From the NCBI GenBank assembly GCA_037176725.1, contig JAZBRS010000013.1, forward strand, positions 4,963,001 through 5,027,000: 64,000 nucleotides of DNA, given 5' to 3'. Positions 44,465-56,479 of the stretch are shown here, one piece after another. Numbering within the stretch: the first letter of the stretch is position 1; each line of letters opens with the position of its first letter. This DNA comes from Posidonia oceanica. Taxonomy: Eukaryota; Streptophyta; Magnoliopsida; Alismatales; Posidoniaceae. Below the pieces are notes generated by a model, which worked only from the letters and a program-made list of their open reading frames with translations, was not told the DNA's origin and ran no database searches. A program made the translations under genes and the position numbers.

Positions 44465-44838
44465 GATACGTCCAAGAATCGGTCTTTCTTAGGCTTCTCG
44501 CTCGCATATGCAGGAATTTTGGCAATGGTTGCCTTTAACTGTACGCTCGAGGGCGATAGATGCTATGCATGCCTAATGCTTTAAATGCCTAAATGCCTGA
44601 ATACTATGCATGGGAAATTAAACGTGCAGCCTATGAGCTCAGCAACACCCCGATACGTTCGAGAATCGGTCTTTCTTAGGCTTCTCGCTTGCATATGCAG
44701 GAATTTTGGCAATGGTTGCCTTTAACTGTACGCCCGAGGGCGATAGATGCTATGCATGCCTAATGCTTTAAACGCCTAAATGCCTGAATACTATGCATGG
44801 GAAATTAAACGTGCAGCCTATGAGCTCAGCAACGCTGC
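44465..44838. repeat. 187-bp tandem duplication in the LTR of element B
   Basis: GATACGTCCAAGAATCGGTC at 44465 recurs as GATACGTTCGAGAATCGGTC at 44652. The copies differ at only a few bases through the AACGTGCAGCCTATGAGCTC end. Confidence 0.9.
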
Positions 44839-45193
44839 TAGTGTTCCGAATGGGCAAGCCCTGGTTCGTAAGAACTCCTAGGCAGTAAGCATCACCGCCC
44901 TAATGCAAATGCAGGCGATAAAACAAAACGGCGATGAAAACCATGCAATGTGAAGCGACATGTAGAGGAAAAGCGAAAGTGGGGGCAGAAAACCATGCGA
45001 TGCAAGCGACATGCAAAGGAAAGCGAGTTCGAGGCGAGAAACCACGGGAAAATAGGCGATGCGGGGCATAAAGCCAAAATAGAGGTCTGACAGCATGCAC
45101 AGGTGTCAAAGCGTGTATCGGAGGCAATAAAATGTAGAAAGCGACAAGCGAAACCAAATCGATGCTTTAAAACCAAGTTCAGCCAACTGCAAG

Positions 45194-47302
45194 TGTTGGA
45201 CGTAGTAATGACCTGCGTCCAATGTTGGACGCTGGGACAGAGGGCGTTCAACACCTACTGGAGGCAAACAGCATGCAATTTTGGGAAATCGATGCATTCT
45301 AAGTGCATGCATGCTATGCAAGTGCAACATGGCAATGGCAGATATGCAGGACATGCTAGGCAAGCAAGATAAATAATTAGAAAAGATTTAGGAGAAAGAT
45401 GCAAGCATAACAGGACTTAAAATGCTGTAGGGTATTGGACGCTAGAATACTCAGCGTCCAACATAGGACGCTAGAGCCTTCTGCGTCCAACACTTAGCCA
45501 ACAGAAACATGCAAACTGCAAACTGTAACATGCTAAAAATGCGATGCAAACCTGCAAGAAACTGAAATAAAACCCATGGAACAGCATGCACGCACATGGG
45601 CTAGCCAAACATCCCAAAATAATGCAAACAATAAGGTGCAAGATGCCAGCAAATGAACTGGGGTGTAAGACGTGTGCTCTAGCAGTGTCCAACGTAGGAT
45701 GCTGGGAACTCTAGCGTCCTACACCCAGGTTCATCAGACTAAGATGCATGAATGAGAAGCAAGCCAAAAAATCAAAGCAAGATTAAAGGCATAGCAAGCA
45801 GATGGCATAAAATGAAAGCATGCAAGATGATCCACACAGATATAGCATTCAAACCAAGAAAATAAAGCATCATGCAAGCATCAAAGCAAAGGCAGCCATG
45901 CATATGGATAGGACATGGTCACCAACTGCGTCCAACATTGGATGCAGCTAACAACAGCGTCCAACACAGGCAAGAAGCAGGCATATCAAACTGTAGAGAA
46001 CTAGCCCAAAAAGCCACTTAAGCAAGCATCCAAACTGCTGATAATAAGCTAAACCAAGGCATGCATACATGGATCAAGCTAAGCATCATAAACACACGCA
46101 ATATTTAAGCATTTAAACAGGTGCAAGCAAGCAGAAGCATAGGACGCTGGATTCACTAGCGTCCAACGTAGGACGCGATGCTTTCCAGCGTCCTACACAG
46201 GGAAACAGCAAAGCCAAACAGAAGCATGCAATAATGGATCGAAACCCACATCAAAATCCTATATTAAATATGGCATGGAATTTAAAGGCATGGAAGCAAG
46301 CTTGTAACAACAATCCACAGACGAAAGCATTTAGACTGCAGCAAAATAGGAGCTAAGTAGGAAAATAAGTAAGCATGCATGCAGGGGTGTTGGATGCCAC
46401 CTTATGGAGCGTCCAACGTTGGACACACCAGGCAGTGCGTCCAATAGGTCAGGAAAGTTCCCGACCGAGATTAATGGCCAAATCGACCAGAAATCACCAA
46501 CCAACTTGCTAGGAAGCAAGAGGGAGTGATGACGAGCATGTTGGTTTGCTCGGTGCCAGAAATGGGTGGGTGGATTGCTCCACCCACCTCCTCCTCCTCG
46601 TGGCCGGCGGCCAAGGCTTTTCCGGCCAACCAAGGAGGTGTGCGTGCGTACGAACTATGCTAGCATACTACTACGTGCACAAGCTAGCAAGTGGGAAGAA
46701 AATTGCACCTGAATGTGGCCAGAAGGATGTGTTTGTAGTTGGCCGGTCGTCACGGAAGGAGGTGGCGGTGGCAACTCCGGCGAGCTCCTGGGACGCAAGG
46801 GAGGAACGGGAGAGTTTGCTAGAAGCTTGGGGGCACTCGTGGTGGCTCACTCAAGGTTCGGGAGGCTGCCAATTTCCTTGCAAATGTATGAGGTGAGCTA
46901 GAGAATGCGGTGAAGTTGCTGTTTTGTTGGGTTGGTTGTTGGGTTCCTCAAGCAATGGCAGAGGTTGCAGAGGTCGTGGTAGGCTTTGGCAGGGATCGTG
47001 GTGAGTGGGGAGGCCACGCAGGGTGTCAAGCGAGTAAGTGGGATGCATCTGGAGGTGGCCAAAGTCGTGGTGGCAAGCGGCGGTGGTAGTGAGGGTGGTG
47101 AGAGCTAAAGAACCACCAGGGAGGAGATGACGTGGTGGTAGGGAGTTAGTCAGCTTGGCAGCTAGCGGGTGGCGGTAGCGAGGTGAGGGGATGGCTAGTA
47201 AGTGCAGCGTGTGCGGTGGGACGGATGGAGGCAGTGAGCCAGAGGTGGCAGTGGCCACTGCAACTCCCAGCACGTTGGACGTTGGCATAGGGCACATCCA
47301 AC
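45194..47302. repeat. Double-hairpin modules in the LTR of element B (seven copies)
   Basis: Copies at 45194-45253, 45432-45492, 45663-45725, 45920-45966, 46139-46197, 46388-46446 and a single hairpin at 47273-47302. Stems alternate between GTTGGACGC/GCGTCCAAC and GTAGGACGC/GCGTCCTAC. Loops of 9-13 bases differ between copies. Six of the seven are spaced about 230-250 bases apart. Confidence 0.82.
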
Positions 47303-47492
47303 AAGCCTGAGAGGGAAAAGGCTTAAGTTGGGCTTTGCTTTGGGCTTCGGGCCTTGGTTAAGTGGGCTAAGGCTGAGGTTGGCTAGAGTGAAGGTTTTTT
47401 GGAAGGTTTTGGGTGAGATTGGCTATCCCAGGGTCTGAGGAGCTTGCAGGAGAATCCACCACCTTCCAGACTATCAGAATGGGGTGTCTACA

Positions 47493-48216
47493 CCGGCGGA
47501 TTGAGGACTTTGCCTCCTAGGATCAATTGCTGATGTGTCTGCATTTATTGATTGGAGGCCTCGCCATATTTGTCTCTGGAGACTTCTCCTTGGATGTCTA
47601 TCACACTGAGTTCTTGATAGGCCTTACTGAGCATTTTTGGCATTCTCCTGCAGTCCCCATCCTTGCAGCTACATACCTTGGCCTGACTAGTGTCTCAACT
47701 GGAGGGGACTTTGTCGGCTCTCCTTTTCTTCTTTCCAGGTGGCTGTAGGTTCATTTCTTAAGGCTCGGGCCTGCAAGGACTGATTTGATCGAGGAAAGGG
47801 TTTGCTTTTTGTCTTCTGCCCCTATTGATATCTTCGCACCTTCCACGCCCTTCTACCATAAGCACCAAGCGCAAGGTTCTTCAGTTGAGTTGGAGTTGAT
47901 AGGGCCCACTCACTTTGTGGTGTACAACTCCCATCGTTGTTTTGAGATGGTGGGGTGGAAGAAAGGGGTGCTGCCTCGGTTGAGTTCTATTCCTCGTATC
48001 CGGGCTCGGGAACGCAGTCTTCCATCTAATGCAGTGATGGTGTACTATATCTGGGCTCTTTGGTCGTCTCTGGACCGCCATGATGATTCAGATGGGACCT
48101 CAGCTGCTCCCTTGACTTGCTGCCTACTATGGGTGGATGCACACTGGAGTTGGTATTCAAAGTTACTGTCCAAACTCGAGAAGTGGGTTGAAGCGACCGG
48201 CGTGCTGCGCAAGTAG
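47493..48216 (+). pseudogene. Accessory PMD/DUF7745-like gene of element C, 5' end removed by element B
   Basis: Homolog of antisense gene 1 of A, again antisense to its own gag-pol. Sequence starts in mid-exon 2 (CLHLLIGGLAIF) and runs via GGDFVGSPFLLSRWL, LELIGPTHFVVYNSHRCFEMVGW to WVEATGVLRK and the stop at 48216. One internal TAG at 47746 stands where A has CAG. Otherwise open, better kept than the copy in A. In A the bases at the break point continue directly (GGTGGATTG), which shows exactly where B inserted. Confidence 0.75.
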
Positions 48217-49963
48217 AGGAAGAAGACAATTAGATAGGCAATTGTTGTAATCTTTTCATTTTTGGACCATGTATTTTTTATTTTCAAGGAAATAAATATC
48301 TCTTTCATTTTTCTTCATCCTTGTTCATGTGCTTTGGACTGTTCTGAGCTTAGAAATACTCCTTGGTGATTTCAGCATGGGATCAAGGCCCCTCTTTAAG
48401 AATTTTGCAGTTTAAGTCACAGTTAAAACGTAAGACGCGTCATATCCTGCGGCTAACATTCCTTTGGTGATCGTTGTCCGCTCCAGATTGCACGTCCAAT
48501 GTTGGATACTGAGTTTTGCTCGTTTAATGGTTCTAAACTATTTTTCTACACAATCTTGGCAAATTTGTTATTCCATCTAGGGGTATTATTGCCCCTAGTC
48601 CAAAGTGACCTCTGAAAGCTCAGACACGTCCTTAACATAGTGGAATCTAAAATGGCTTCAGAAAACTTAGGAATATCATATATACAATGCATACTTTAAA
48701 CAAACCTAATGCTATGAAAGAACAAGTCTTAATGCAATGAAAAATTAAGGGAAACTTAGGTTTTGGATAACAAGCATTGGCCTTAGCTTTGTTGTCTAAA
48801 GATGATATGCCTAGCGAGGGACTATTTCTTCTTGAGATTGCAGTCTTGGCTCGTAGGCAAATACCAAGTGACCGTCCTGAATAGGAGGGGTCAAGTACGA
48901 CGCGGAGTCATAAAATTTCTTGAGATTTTTGCATAAAATTTCCTAGATTTCTGCCTAGTCAAGTGCCTTGTTATCAGTTTCATGAGGTGATGTTGGTTGG
49001 GTAGATTTTACCCTACTCACTATTTTTGGATTTTTGATCTTTTGCTTTCTTTTTTTGTTTTTGATTTTTGGTTTTATCATTTTTTTTTGGATTTTTGGTT
49101 TTATCATTTTTTTTTTGGATTTTTGGTTTTATCATTTTTTTGGATTTTTGGTTTTTATCATTTTTTTTGGACTTTGGTTTTATCATTTTTTTGGATTTTT
49201 GGTTTTTTGTAGGAGAAGAAGAATCTTCCAAGAAGTTGGGAAACAGGAGACCTCATGGCTGGAAAACCTTGACAATTTGGTCCCTTGTGCATCTCAGAGT
49301 CAGAAGATACCTCGGGCTTGCTTTAGCACCTAACTGCCCCTAGACCTAGGCTTCTGCCCCTTACCTCTAAGTGTACAGTGCAGGATGTGGGTGGAAGGAA
49401 GGTCAATGTCCTATCCTAAGATTTCAGCTAAAGATTTCAAGCCTATACCCCTCCCAGTTCAAGGTTGATTCCTACTGCGCCTAGTATTTCCCCAGTTTTT
49501 CAGTTTTGACTCTTAGACAGCTTCTTTGCTGCCTTCTTTTCCATTCTCTTTCTTTGCATATGGACAGCTTCTTTGCTGTCTTCTTTTCTTCCTTTCTTTT
49601 CCTAGGTATTCTGGCAAGTAGTCTCACCCTGTTTGAGTGCTCGATCAATGGATACTCGTTCCTTGACGGACCAAAATACTCTTCTATTTGGTACACTCCC
49701 CTCTTTTCTGCGCTTCTAGGTTTTGGCCTTAGACACCTATCCGATTTGTACTAGGGTAACGTGTCTGACTCAAGGAATGTATGTGGACTTGTTGTTCATG
49801 AATTGGGAGAGGGCTCCTTATGGTTTTGCCTCTATCTCAGTGTTGGATCATTTCCCTTCCTTCTTCCACAAAGTGTTTGTGAGGTGAAGCTAAGGCATGA
49901 CTCCTAGGCTTCAATAAGCAGTAGGTCCTCAAACACGGGTAATCTAATGGCTCAGTGTGCATG
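48217..49963. other. Post-integrase non-coding region of element C
   Basis: Inverted homolog of 10210-11894 of A. Hairpin-module remains at 48429-48530. T-rich low-complexity run with repeated GGATTTTTGGTTTTATCATT at 49020-49210. No gene seen. Confidence 0.6.
48429..48530. repeat. Degenerate hairpin modules in the tail of element C
   Basis: Arms ACGTAAGACGC, GCGGCTAAC, GTTGTCCGC and ACGTCCAATGTTGGATAC; corresponds to the pair at 11575-11702 in A. Confidence 0.5.
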
Positions 49964-51180
49964 TCAAGGGTAGTATCTTTTGAGGTGCAGTGCATTCCAG
50001 GGATATTCAAGCCTAGTGCCATCCTCTCTGGCCAAACAATAGGCATTGCCCGGATATGCCCCAACCACCAAGTATGGTCCTTCCCAATTCGGTCTCAGTT
50101 TCCCATGCTTGCGAGGAAGGATTTCTTTAAGCACCCATTCACCAACATTGAATTTACGTTCAATTACCTTCTTTTTATAAGCTCTTGCAAGTTGTTCTTG
50201 GTAGAGGCATGCATGCTCAGCTGCTTGCAACTGCTTCTCCTCTAGCAAATCTAACTATAGACTTAATAACTGCCTCTTATCCTCAGCAGTTATCTCATCA
50301 TCGAGTTGTACTTTAGATGAGGAGACCATGATCTCAAATGGGACTACAGTCTCCATACCATAAGTAAGCACAAACAGGGTTTGACTCGTAGGCGTTCTTA
50401 TGGAGGTTCGATACGCCCATAAGGTATCAATTAATTTATCTGTCCAATCATGTCCCTTGGCTCCTCCTACCATTTTCTTAAGGATTTGGATTAACGTTTT
50501 ATTAGTAGCTTCAGCTTGCCCATTACCTTGGGGGTAATATGGCGATGAATGATGCAATTCAATTTTAAACTTCTTATAGAGCTTTTTGAAGTCTTGGGAT
50601 ACGAAGATTGCGCCATTGTCTGCTACTAGTCTCTTTGGAACTTTGAACCTTGAGAGGATATTTTTCCGCACGAACTTGCAAAGATTTGAAGCTTTGATCT
50701 TGATGAATGCTTCTGCTTCAGCCCATTTGTAAAGTACTCAGTGGCCGTGAGTATGAACCTATTTTGCTTTTCGGTGTCGAAGGGTCCTACGACATCAAAT
50801 GCCCACATGGAGAAAGGCCATACTGCTTGAGTCGGGTTTAGCTCTGATGCTGGTGCATGTATTCTGTCTGCATGGATCTGGCATTGCTTGCATCTCTTCA
50901 CCTTGTTTGCACAATCTGCCTCCATTGTGGGCCAGTAGTATCCTTTGCGCAGTATCATTTTTGCCATGAACTGAGAACTGATGTGTCCTCCACATATTCC
51001 TTCATGCATTTCCCCTAGGATAACGCCGACCTCCTTGTAAGTGATGCAACGCAGCTCTATTCTGCTGAAGGACCTCTTGAAAAGGATTCTGGCTCGCACG
51101 AAGTATCTTGTGGCCATCCTTCTAACCGCCTCTCTGTCTTGTGAAGTTGCATAATCAGGGAAGATCCCGTCTTGGATGTA
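49964..51180 (-). pseudogene. int: Integrase of element C, frameshifted
   Basis: Zinc region MHEGICGGH to CKQCQIH, core AFDVVGPFD, VADNGAIF and NGQAEATNK, GPY module NWEGPYLVV, end LKRYYP with stop at 49964. A one-base loss in the conserved YFTKWAEAEAF segment near 50730 shifts the frame; this is not the same lesion as in A. The first catalytic Asp and the other core residues are kept. Confidence 0.85.
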
Positions 51181-51795
51181 GTTCTGGATGTCAAAGAACC
51201 ATGGGTTCCCATCATCCTCTATGTTGTAGCAAACTTCAAACTTGGCTGCCTTTGATTCCCCAATTTTTTGTCTAAGCTCCACGGCCCATGGCTCAGTTGA
51301 GTCAAAGGTGGATGTCCCGTGTTGCTGTACCATGATTGTCTGTTGGGGAACTCGATCGAGGAGGCCAATGAAGCGAGGGCATCTGCTAGCAGGTTATGAC
51401 TCCGAAGGGTATGGACATAAATTACTTGTTGGAACCGGACCAATAGTAGGGGAGCAATGCCTTTGTACGTTTCCAGCCTTGGGTTAAGAGTTCTATACTT
51501 GTTCAGAATTTGTCATAGAACCAACTGGGAGTCCCCGATGAGTTTTAGCCGCTTTGCCCCTAGCTCCAGTGCTAGGCATAATCCGAAGATCAAGGCCTCG
51601 TATTCTGCAATATTGTTGGTATTTGCAGCGAAGTTTAACTGCACAACTTGAGGGATGAGAACTCCTTCTAGGGTGAGAAGTGCCACTCCGATGCCTGCCC
51701 CTTGCCTATTGAGTGCTCCATCAAAGTAGAGGGTCCATTGTTGGGTGGGAGACTCGGCAGTTCGTATCTCTAGTATTTCTTCATCGGGGAAGTCT
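51181..51795 (-). pseudogene. rnh: Archaeal-type RNase H of element C
   Basis: Motifs LYFDGALN, AEYEALIFGL, GDSQLVL and LLADALASLA are all present, split between two frames around 51510 and 51440. In the frame 52370-51513 it is fused without a stop to the preceding RNase H, unlike in A. Confidence 0.82.
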
Positions 51796-53774
51796 GTTTG
51801 GACTGGTTGATAGTCTTCTATGTGTAATCCCGCCAAGTGGTCTGCTATGGCTTGCCCCTTGATCGCTTTCTGAGATACATATCGCAGGTCAAATTTAGTG
51901 AGGAGGAGCTGCCATCTTGCCAACCTTCTAGAGAGGGCTGGTTTCTCGAACATGTATTTGATTGGGTCCATCTTGGCGATGTAACAGACTTTATGGGCCA
52001 GGAAGTAGTGTCTCAGCTTTTCGGATGCCCATACCAAGGCCAGGCAATGCTTTTCTATGGCCGTATACTTCTCTTCAAAATCCAGGAAGGTCCTACTCAG
52101 GTAGTAGATAGCCTTCTCTTTCTTTCCATCCTCACCATGTTGAGCCAACACTACTCCTATTGAAGATGCAGTGACTACCACGTAGAGCAACAAAGGCTTC
52201 CCTGATACAGGCATTGATAAGACCAGAGGGCTCATGAGGTATGCTTTGAGCTCACCAAAGGCCTTCTGACACCTCTCATCCCAAGCAAATTCCCTTCCTC
52301 CTTTTAATAGCTCATAGAACGGCTTACATCGGTCGGCGTGTTGCGAAATGAATCTTCTGATGAACTGCAAGCGGTCGATGAGTCCTTTGAGCTCCTTTAT
52401 GTTTCAGGGAGGGAGCATTTGTGCTATTGCTCTAGCCTTCTGTGGATTTATCTCAATTCGTCTTTTGCTGATGATGAAGCCCAGTAGCTTTCCGGCTGTT
52501 ACCCCAAATACACACTTCTTCGGGTTCATTTTCAATTGATACTGCCATGCTCTGCTCAGTACCCTTCTTAGTGCTTCGAAGTGCCCTTCCCTTGTCTTTG
52601 ACTTGACTAAGATGTCATCGATGTACACCTCCATGCAATCATGCATCATGTCGTGGAAGATAGCCATCATTGCTCTCTGATATATTGTGCCAGTGTTCTT
52701 GAGACCGAACGGCATGACTACATAGCAGTATGTCCCCCATGGTGTGATGAACGACGTCTTCTCTTGGTCTTCTTCTGCTATCTTGATCTGGTTGTAACCG
52801 GAGAAACCATCCATGAAAGATAGCATCTCAAATCCCACTGTATTGTCCACTAGCAAGTCAATATGTGGCAAAGGGAAGTCGTCCTTGGGACAGGCGGCGT
52901 TGAGGTTGCGATAGTGAATGCAAACTCAAACTCTTTCGTCCTTCTTGGCTACAGGCACTATGTTTGAGACCCAACTAGGGTACACCACCATTTTGATGAA
53001 CTTTGCTTTATGGAGCTTGTCAATTTCTTCTTTGACTTTAAGCGCGAGCTCCGGCTTTAATCGCCTCAGTTTCTGCTTGACGGGTTTGGCTCCAGAGTTT
53101 AGTGGAAGTAGGTGTTCCACTAGAGCTGATTGTAGGCCTGGCATGTCTTCGTACTTGAAGGCCAGTACATCCATGAACTCCCTCAAGATTTGCACCATTT
53201 CCTCCCGCTCTTTTGGGCTCAAGCTTGCACTTATGAGTAAGGGTTTTGGCTCTTCTGCGGTCCCCAGGTTGACCTCCATGGTCTCTTCTTCGGTTGCCTT
53301 TGTTTGCTCGCTGTATTTGTCCATGAGGTGCTTAAGGAGATCTGAGTCGGCCTCTTGATCCTCTTCATCATTACTGCAGCTGACCAGCTCGTATGTCTCT
53401 ATTCCTGCGCACTTCCCAAACCGGTCAAATGCGTCTACTAGGAGGACCATGTTAGCAGTAGCTAGCTCCTGAGGCATTGCCTCTGTGTATTGACACATGT
53501 GCACAGTTTTGGAAGTGGTGGTCGAAGTTGACCGCGAGCTGCTAGAGCTAACATGGTGATCCTCTCTCTTATTAAAAACAGAAAGTAAATCACTTTTATT
53601 CCTAGGAAATGAAAACAATACAAAATTAAATAAAGTTTTATTTACAGAATCCAGGGGGATGCCCCTAGAGTTACCTCCATCAGTAGAGGTAGGAGCCTTT
53701 CTAGGCAGGTTCGTCATTGTCGACGTTCCCACCATCTTCAAAAAGCTCATGATCTGTCCCTGGGTCAGGGTCAA
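51796..53774 (-). pseudogene. pol: Reverse transcriptase and first RNase H of element C
   Basis: Homolog of 6420-8405 in A. Segment 53774-52926 carries the conserved pre-RT region (MSFLKMVG, VNKTLFN) and the RT start (KQKLRRLKPE, PSWVSNIVPVA). 52871-52404 has FMDGFSGYNQI, PFGLKNTG and intact YIDD. 52370-51513 has RNase H (YYLSRTF, YTAIEKHCLALVWA). Breaks near 52920 and 52400 only, so RT is nearly whole. Confidence 0.87.
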
Positions 53775-54051
53775 TTTCAGGCCATTGAGGCTGCAGATCT
53801 TCAGAGAGATTCGCCGTGAGGCGGCAAACCCTGTCTACGAGTTGTTGTGACTTGCGTAGAGTTTGTCCCGGCCTTTGCTCCAAAGAGGAAGAGATGCTCG
53901 AAGCTGGAGGAAGCGGAGGCTTGGAAGCGGTGGTGCTGGAAGAAGAGGGAGAAGAAGAAAGAGGTGGCTTGTCTAGAGGTTCGGGGGCCAGTTCGCCTAA
54001 CAGTGGTGGCGGCGATGTTGCAGTCTGACCTTCGTGAGGCTCTGCTAGCAA
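53701..54051 (-). pseudogene. Pro/Ser-rich linker of element C
   Basis: Further PHEGQ repeat, PPPLLGELAPEP and PPLSSSPSSS units, LRKSQQLVDRV; homolog of 6060-6420 in A. A one-base change near 53755 moves it out of the RT frame. Confidence 0.6.
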
Positions 54052-54063
54052 CTCTATTGCAGT

Positions 54064-55317
54064 CTAATCTTTGTGAGGCTCTACTGCTACAGTCTGACCT
54101 TCGTGAGGCTCTACTGTTGACTCCCTTGCAATCTGACCTTCATGAGGCTCTGCTGGCAATTCAAGTGTTTGGAATAAGCCAGAAATGCTTTCGTAGGCTG
54201 TGTCCTCTGCACTTTGGAGAGTGTGTTTGGTTGATTTCGCCAAAATAATATTTCCCAGTGGGGATGAATTCGGATTGAAGATCCCTACACTGGTGAAATG
54301 TCCTTGTAGATTCCACTGTAATGGTCGTCCGTCGGGGAACTGGTCAAAACCAAGTCCTCCCTTCCCTTCTCTGTCACAAGCCTTTACCGGCTCCTTCGTT
54401 CCTTTTCCTTCTAGGCCTAAGCCCTGGCCTTCCTTGTAGCCAATTCTCCTCATGATCTCCCATCCCACATTCATAGAGGGTCTTCTGTTTTTTGAGGGTT
54501 CCTTCTTCTTGTGAAATAGCCTGGGCTTAGCCCACTTATTCCTTAGCTTGACCATAGATACTATGTTCTTCCCTTTCTCGGCACGAGTCAGCTTTTCTCA
54601 CACACTGAACTGGTGCGACGGGTATATCACATTGGCCTCTACCTATTTGCCCGGTATGTCCCCTGCTATCTTGATAATTTTCCCATTGTGAGAGAATTTC
54701 AGACATTGGTGCCTAGGGAATGATACTCCTTTTAAACTGTCCAGCCACTGCCTCCCCAAGATGATCTGATATGGGACATTCATATCTATGACGATTAGTT
54801 GGGTTAGAATCTAGGTTGGTCCTATCCTAATCTTTGTGGTCCATTTGCCATGTGCTTTTCTTTTACTGTCATCATATCTGGCAATCGTCATATCAATGAG
54901 GGTCAAGGAGGCCTCATTCACGCCCAAGGCTCGTATTGTGTTTAGAGAGCAAATATTCATTGATGCACCAGTGTCTATGAGCACTTCAGAAATTAAATTA
55001 TTGTTTATAGAAATAATTATATTTAATGGTGCTTTTCTCCTCTCTATTGGTGCCAACTCGCTATCAGCAATTGTAATGATAGGTTCTACAAAGGCTGTTA
55101 TAGCTATAACATGGAGTTCCTCTGCTGGCATATCTGGAGCGACTTGGGCCTTCTCTAGCACTTCTTGCAGAGCCTTCCGATGTTGGATCGAGCTGTTTAT
55201 GAGATCATAAATTGAGATCCTGGCTTGTGTCTTCTTTAATTGCTCCAGGATGTCATATTCTGCTGGCCCGGGTCCTTCTTGAGGTCTGACTGGCTCTGCT
55301 TGCTCCACTGGTGGCAT
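54064..55317 (-). pseudogene. pro: Second protease domain, G-patch and PHEGQ linker of element C
   Basis: IYDLINSS region, then VLIDTGASMNIC (55010 region) and a conserved LGRQWLDSL (54740 region). After a stop near 54597 (TGA where A has CGA), the frame 54555-54064 carries a full G-patch-like motif: GWEIMRRIGYKEGQGLGLEG then KGTKEPV. About 200 bases of unique coding sequence follow, then PHEGQ repeats. This is the complete version of what element A has lost by deletion. Confidence 0.8.
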
Positions 55318-55363
55318 GATTGGGTTTGATAGCCTCCCCCCTCTGGTGATGGGTGCAGTAACC

Positions 55364-56479
55364 TCATTTTCTTTGCTCCGGCTGCCTGATGCTCCCTTCT
55401 TGTATGGCCAAGTGAAGATGGGCTCCTTTTGTACAGGTCCGCCAAGCTCGGGGTGGCTTTATGGCTTTACCTAGCTGCTCTGTTGGTACTCGGAAGATTG
55501 GGGATGACGGAGTAGTAGTGCTCCGAAATACTGAAGTTTTGAGGGTCGGCAACTGACTTGATGGCGGCCTAGTTGTTCTGAAGATTGGGGAAATTAGTGG
55601 TAACAGCGGCTTGGGAGCCCACAATGATGATTTTCTCCATGGCAGATGTTGCGATTCCTCCTTTCCCTGAAAGGTTGCAATTTGTGGCTTAGGCATTTTG
55701 AATGTGCATAGAATCCCCAAACGATTAGCAGGAATGCTAATGACCGCTCCTTCGTGTTTGAACTTTAGCAATTGGTGAACTGGAGATGCCACAACTCCGA
55801 CCTCTGCTAGCCAAGATCTCCCGAGGATGAGGGGTTCTAGGACTTCTTCTTTCATAATGATCACCGAAGTGATACTGGTCAAAGGACATACTGTGATTTC
55901 CATAGGTATTGTCCCCAGTGCTAGTTTCTCGTTCTGGTCAAACCTGGTGCACATGAAGGGGGTCTTATCTAGCTCATCTTCATTGAGCCCTAAACTTCGG
56001 AGTGTGGAGAGAGAACTGAGGCTTCGGCTTGCTCCAGTGTTGACTAATACTCCTTGTAGCACATGGTCATTGATGCCCACTGTGATGATAAGCGGCAGCT
56101 CACGCATATGTGGTGGCGGAAGATCAGAATCTTTGAAGACGATATTTTCTCATTCAAATCATTGATTGGCTTTTTGAACTTTGGTAAGAGTGCTTTCTTC
56201 CTCCGTATTATCCTGTGGTCACTTCACTACTGCTGCGAGGTTGAATCGGCTAAGGAGATCTTCCATTGTTAGCCCCTCGTCTGCCTCGCTGTCCCAGTCA
56301 TCATCTGAGATTATCTCCCCATTGTCAGCTTGGCTGTCCTAGTCTATTTCCGACAATGCGTGGTTGTCCCAGTCTTTTGATGTTAACGGATTAGGGAGCT
56401 GTTCGTCCTTAAATGCCATGATTTGATGCTTAGAGAGGGGATCATTGTAGATCTGCTGAGACATTGCCATCTGTTCCCT
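55364..56479 (-). pseudogene. pro: First protease domain of element C
   Basis: Homolog of 3953-4980 in A. NTGASRSLSSLSTLRSLGL (D to N at the catalytic position, near 56040) and LILGRSWLAEVG are visible in the frame 56107-55364. Upstream acidic DDWDSEADEG region with TAG stops near 56335, 56210, 56155. The loss of the catalytic Asp here while the second domain keeps it hints that the two domains are not equally constrained. Confidence 0.75.

Larger units (their letters stand above)
33670..47492 (-). mobile_element. Element B: Tat-like LTR retrotransposon, 5' portion
   Basis: On the lower strand from a 3.4-kb 5' LTR (right) through primer binding site, gag, protease, RT, two RNase H domains and integrase to a post-integrase fragment ending at the LTR of E. 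The rest and the 3' LTR would lie left of the window beyond E. On the right it interrupts the accessory gene of element C at 47492/47493. The bases 47493-47497 (ccggc) should be one copy of its target duplication. Confidence 0.85.
44090..47492 (-). repeat. 5' LTR of element B (3403 bp)
   Basis: On the lower strand it starts TGTAGACACCCCATTCTG at 47492 and ends ATTACTACA at 44090. It shares the terminal sequence and an internal box (44428-44464) with the LTR of element D. It contains at least seven hairpin modules, a 187-bp duplication and a GCTAT microsatellite. No gene; small ORFs are shadows. Confidence 0.87.

Noticed and set aside
48997..49343. Phe/Ile-rich frames
   Set aside because: Product of GGATTTTTGGTTTTATCATT low-complexity repeats.
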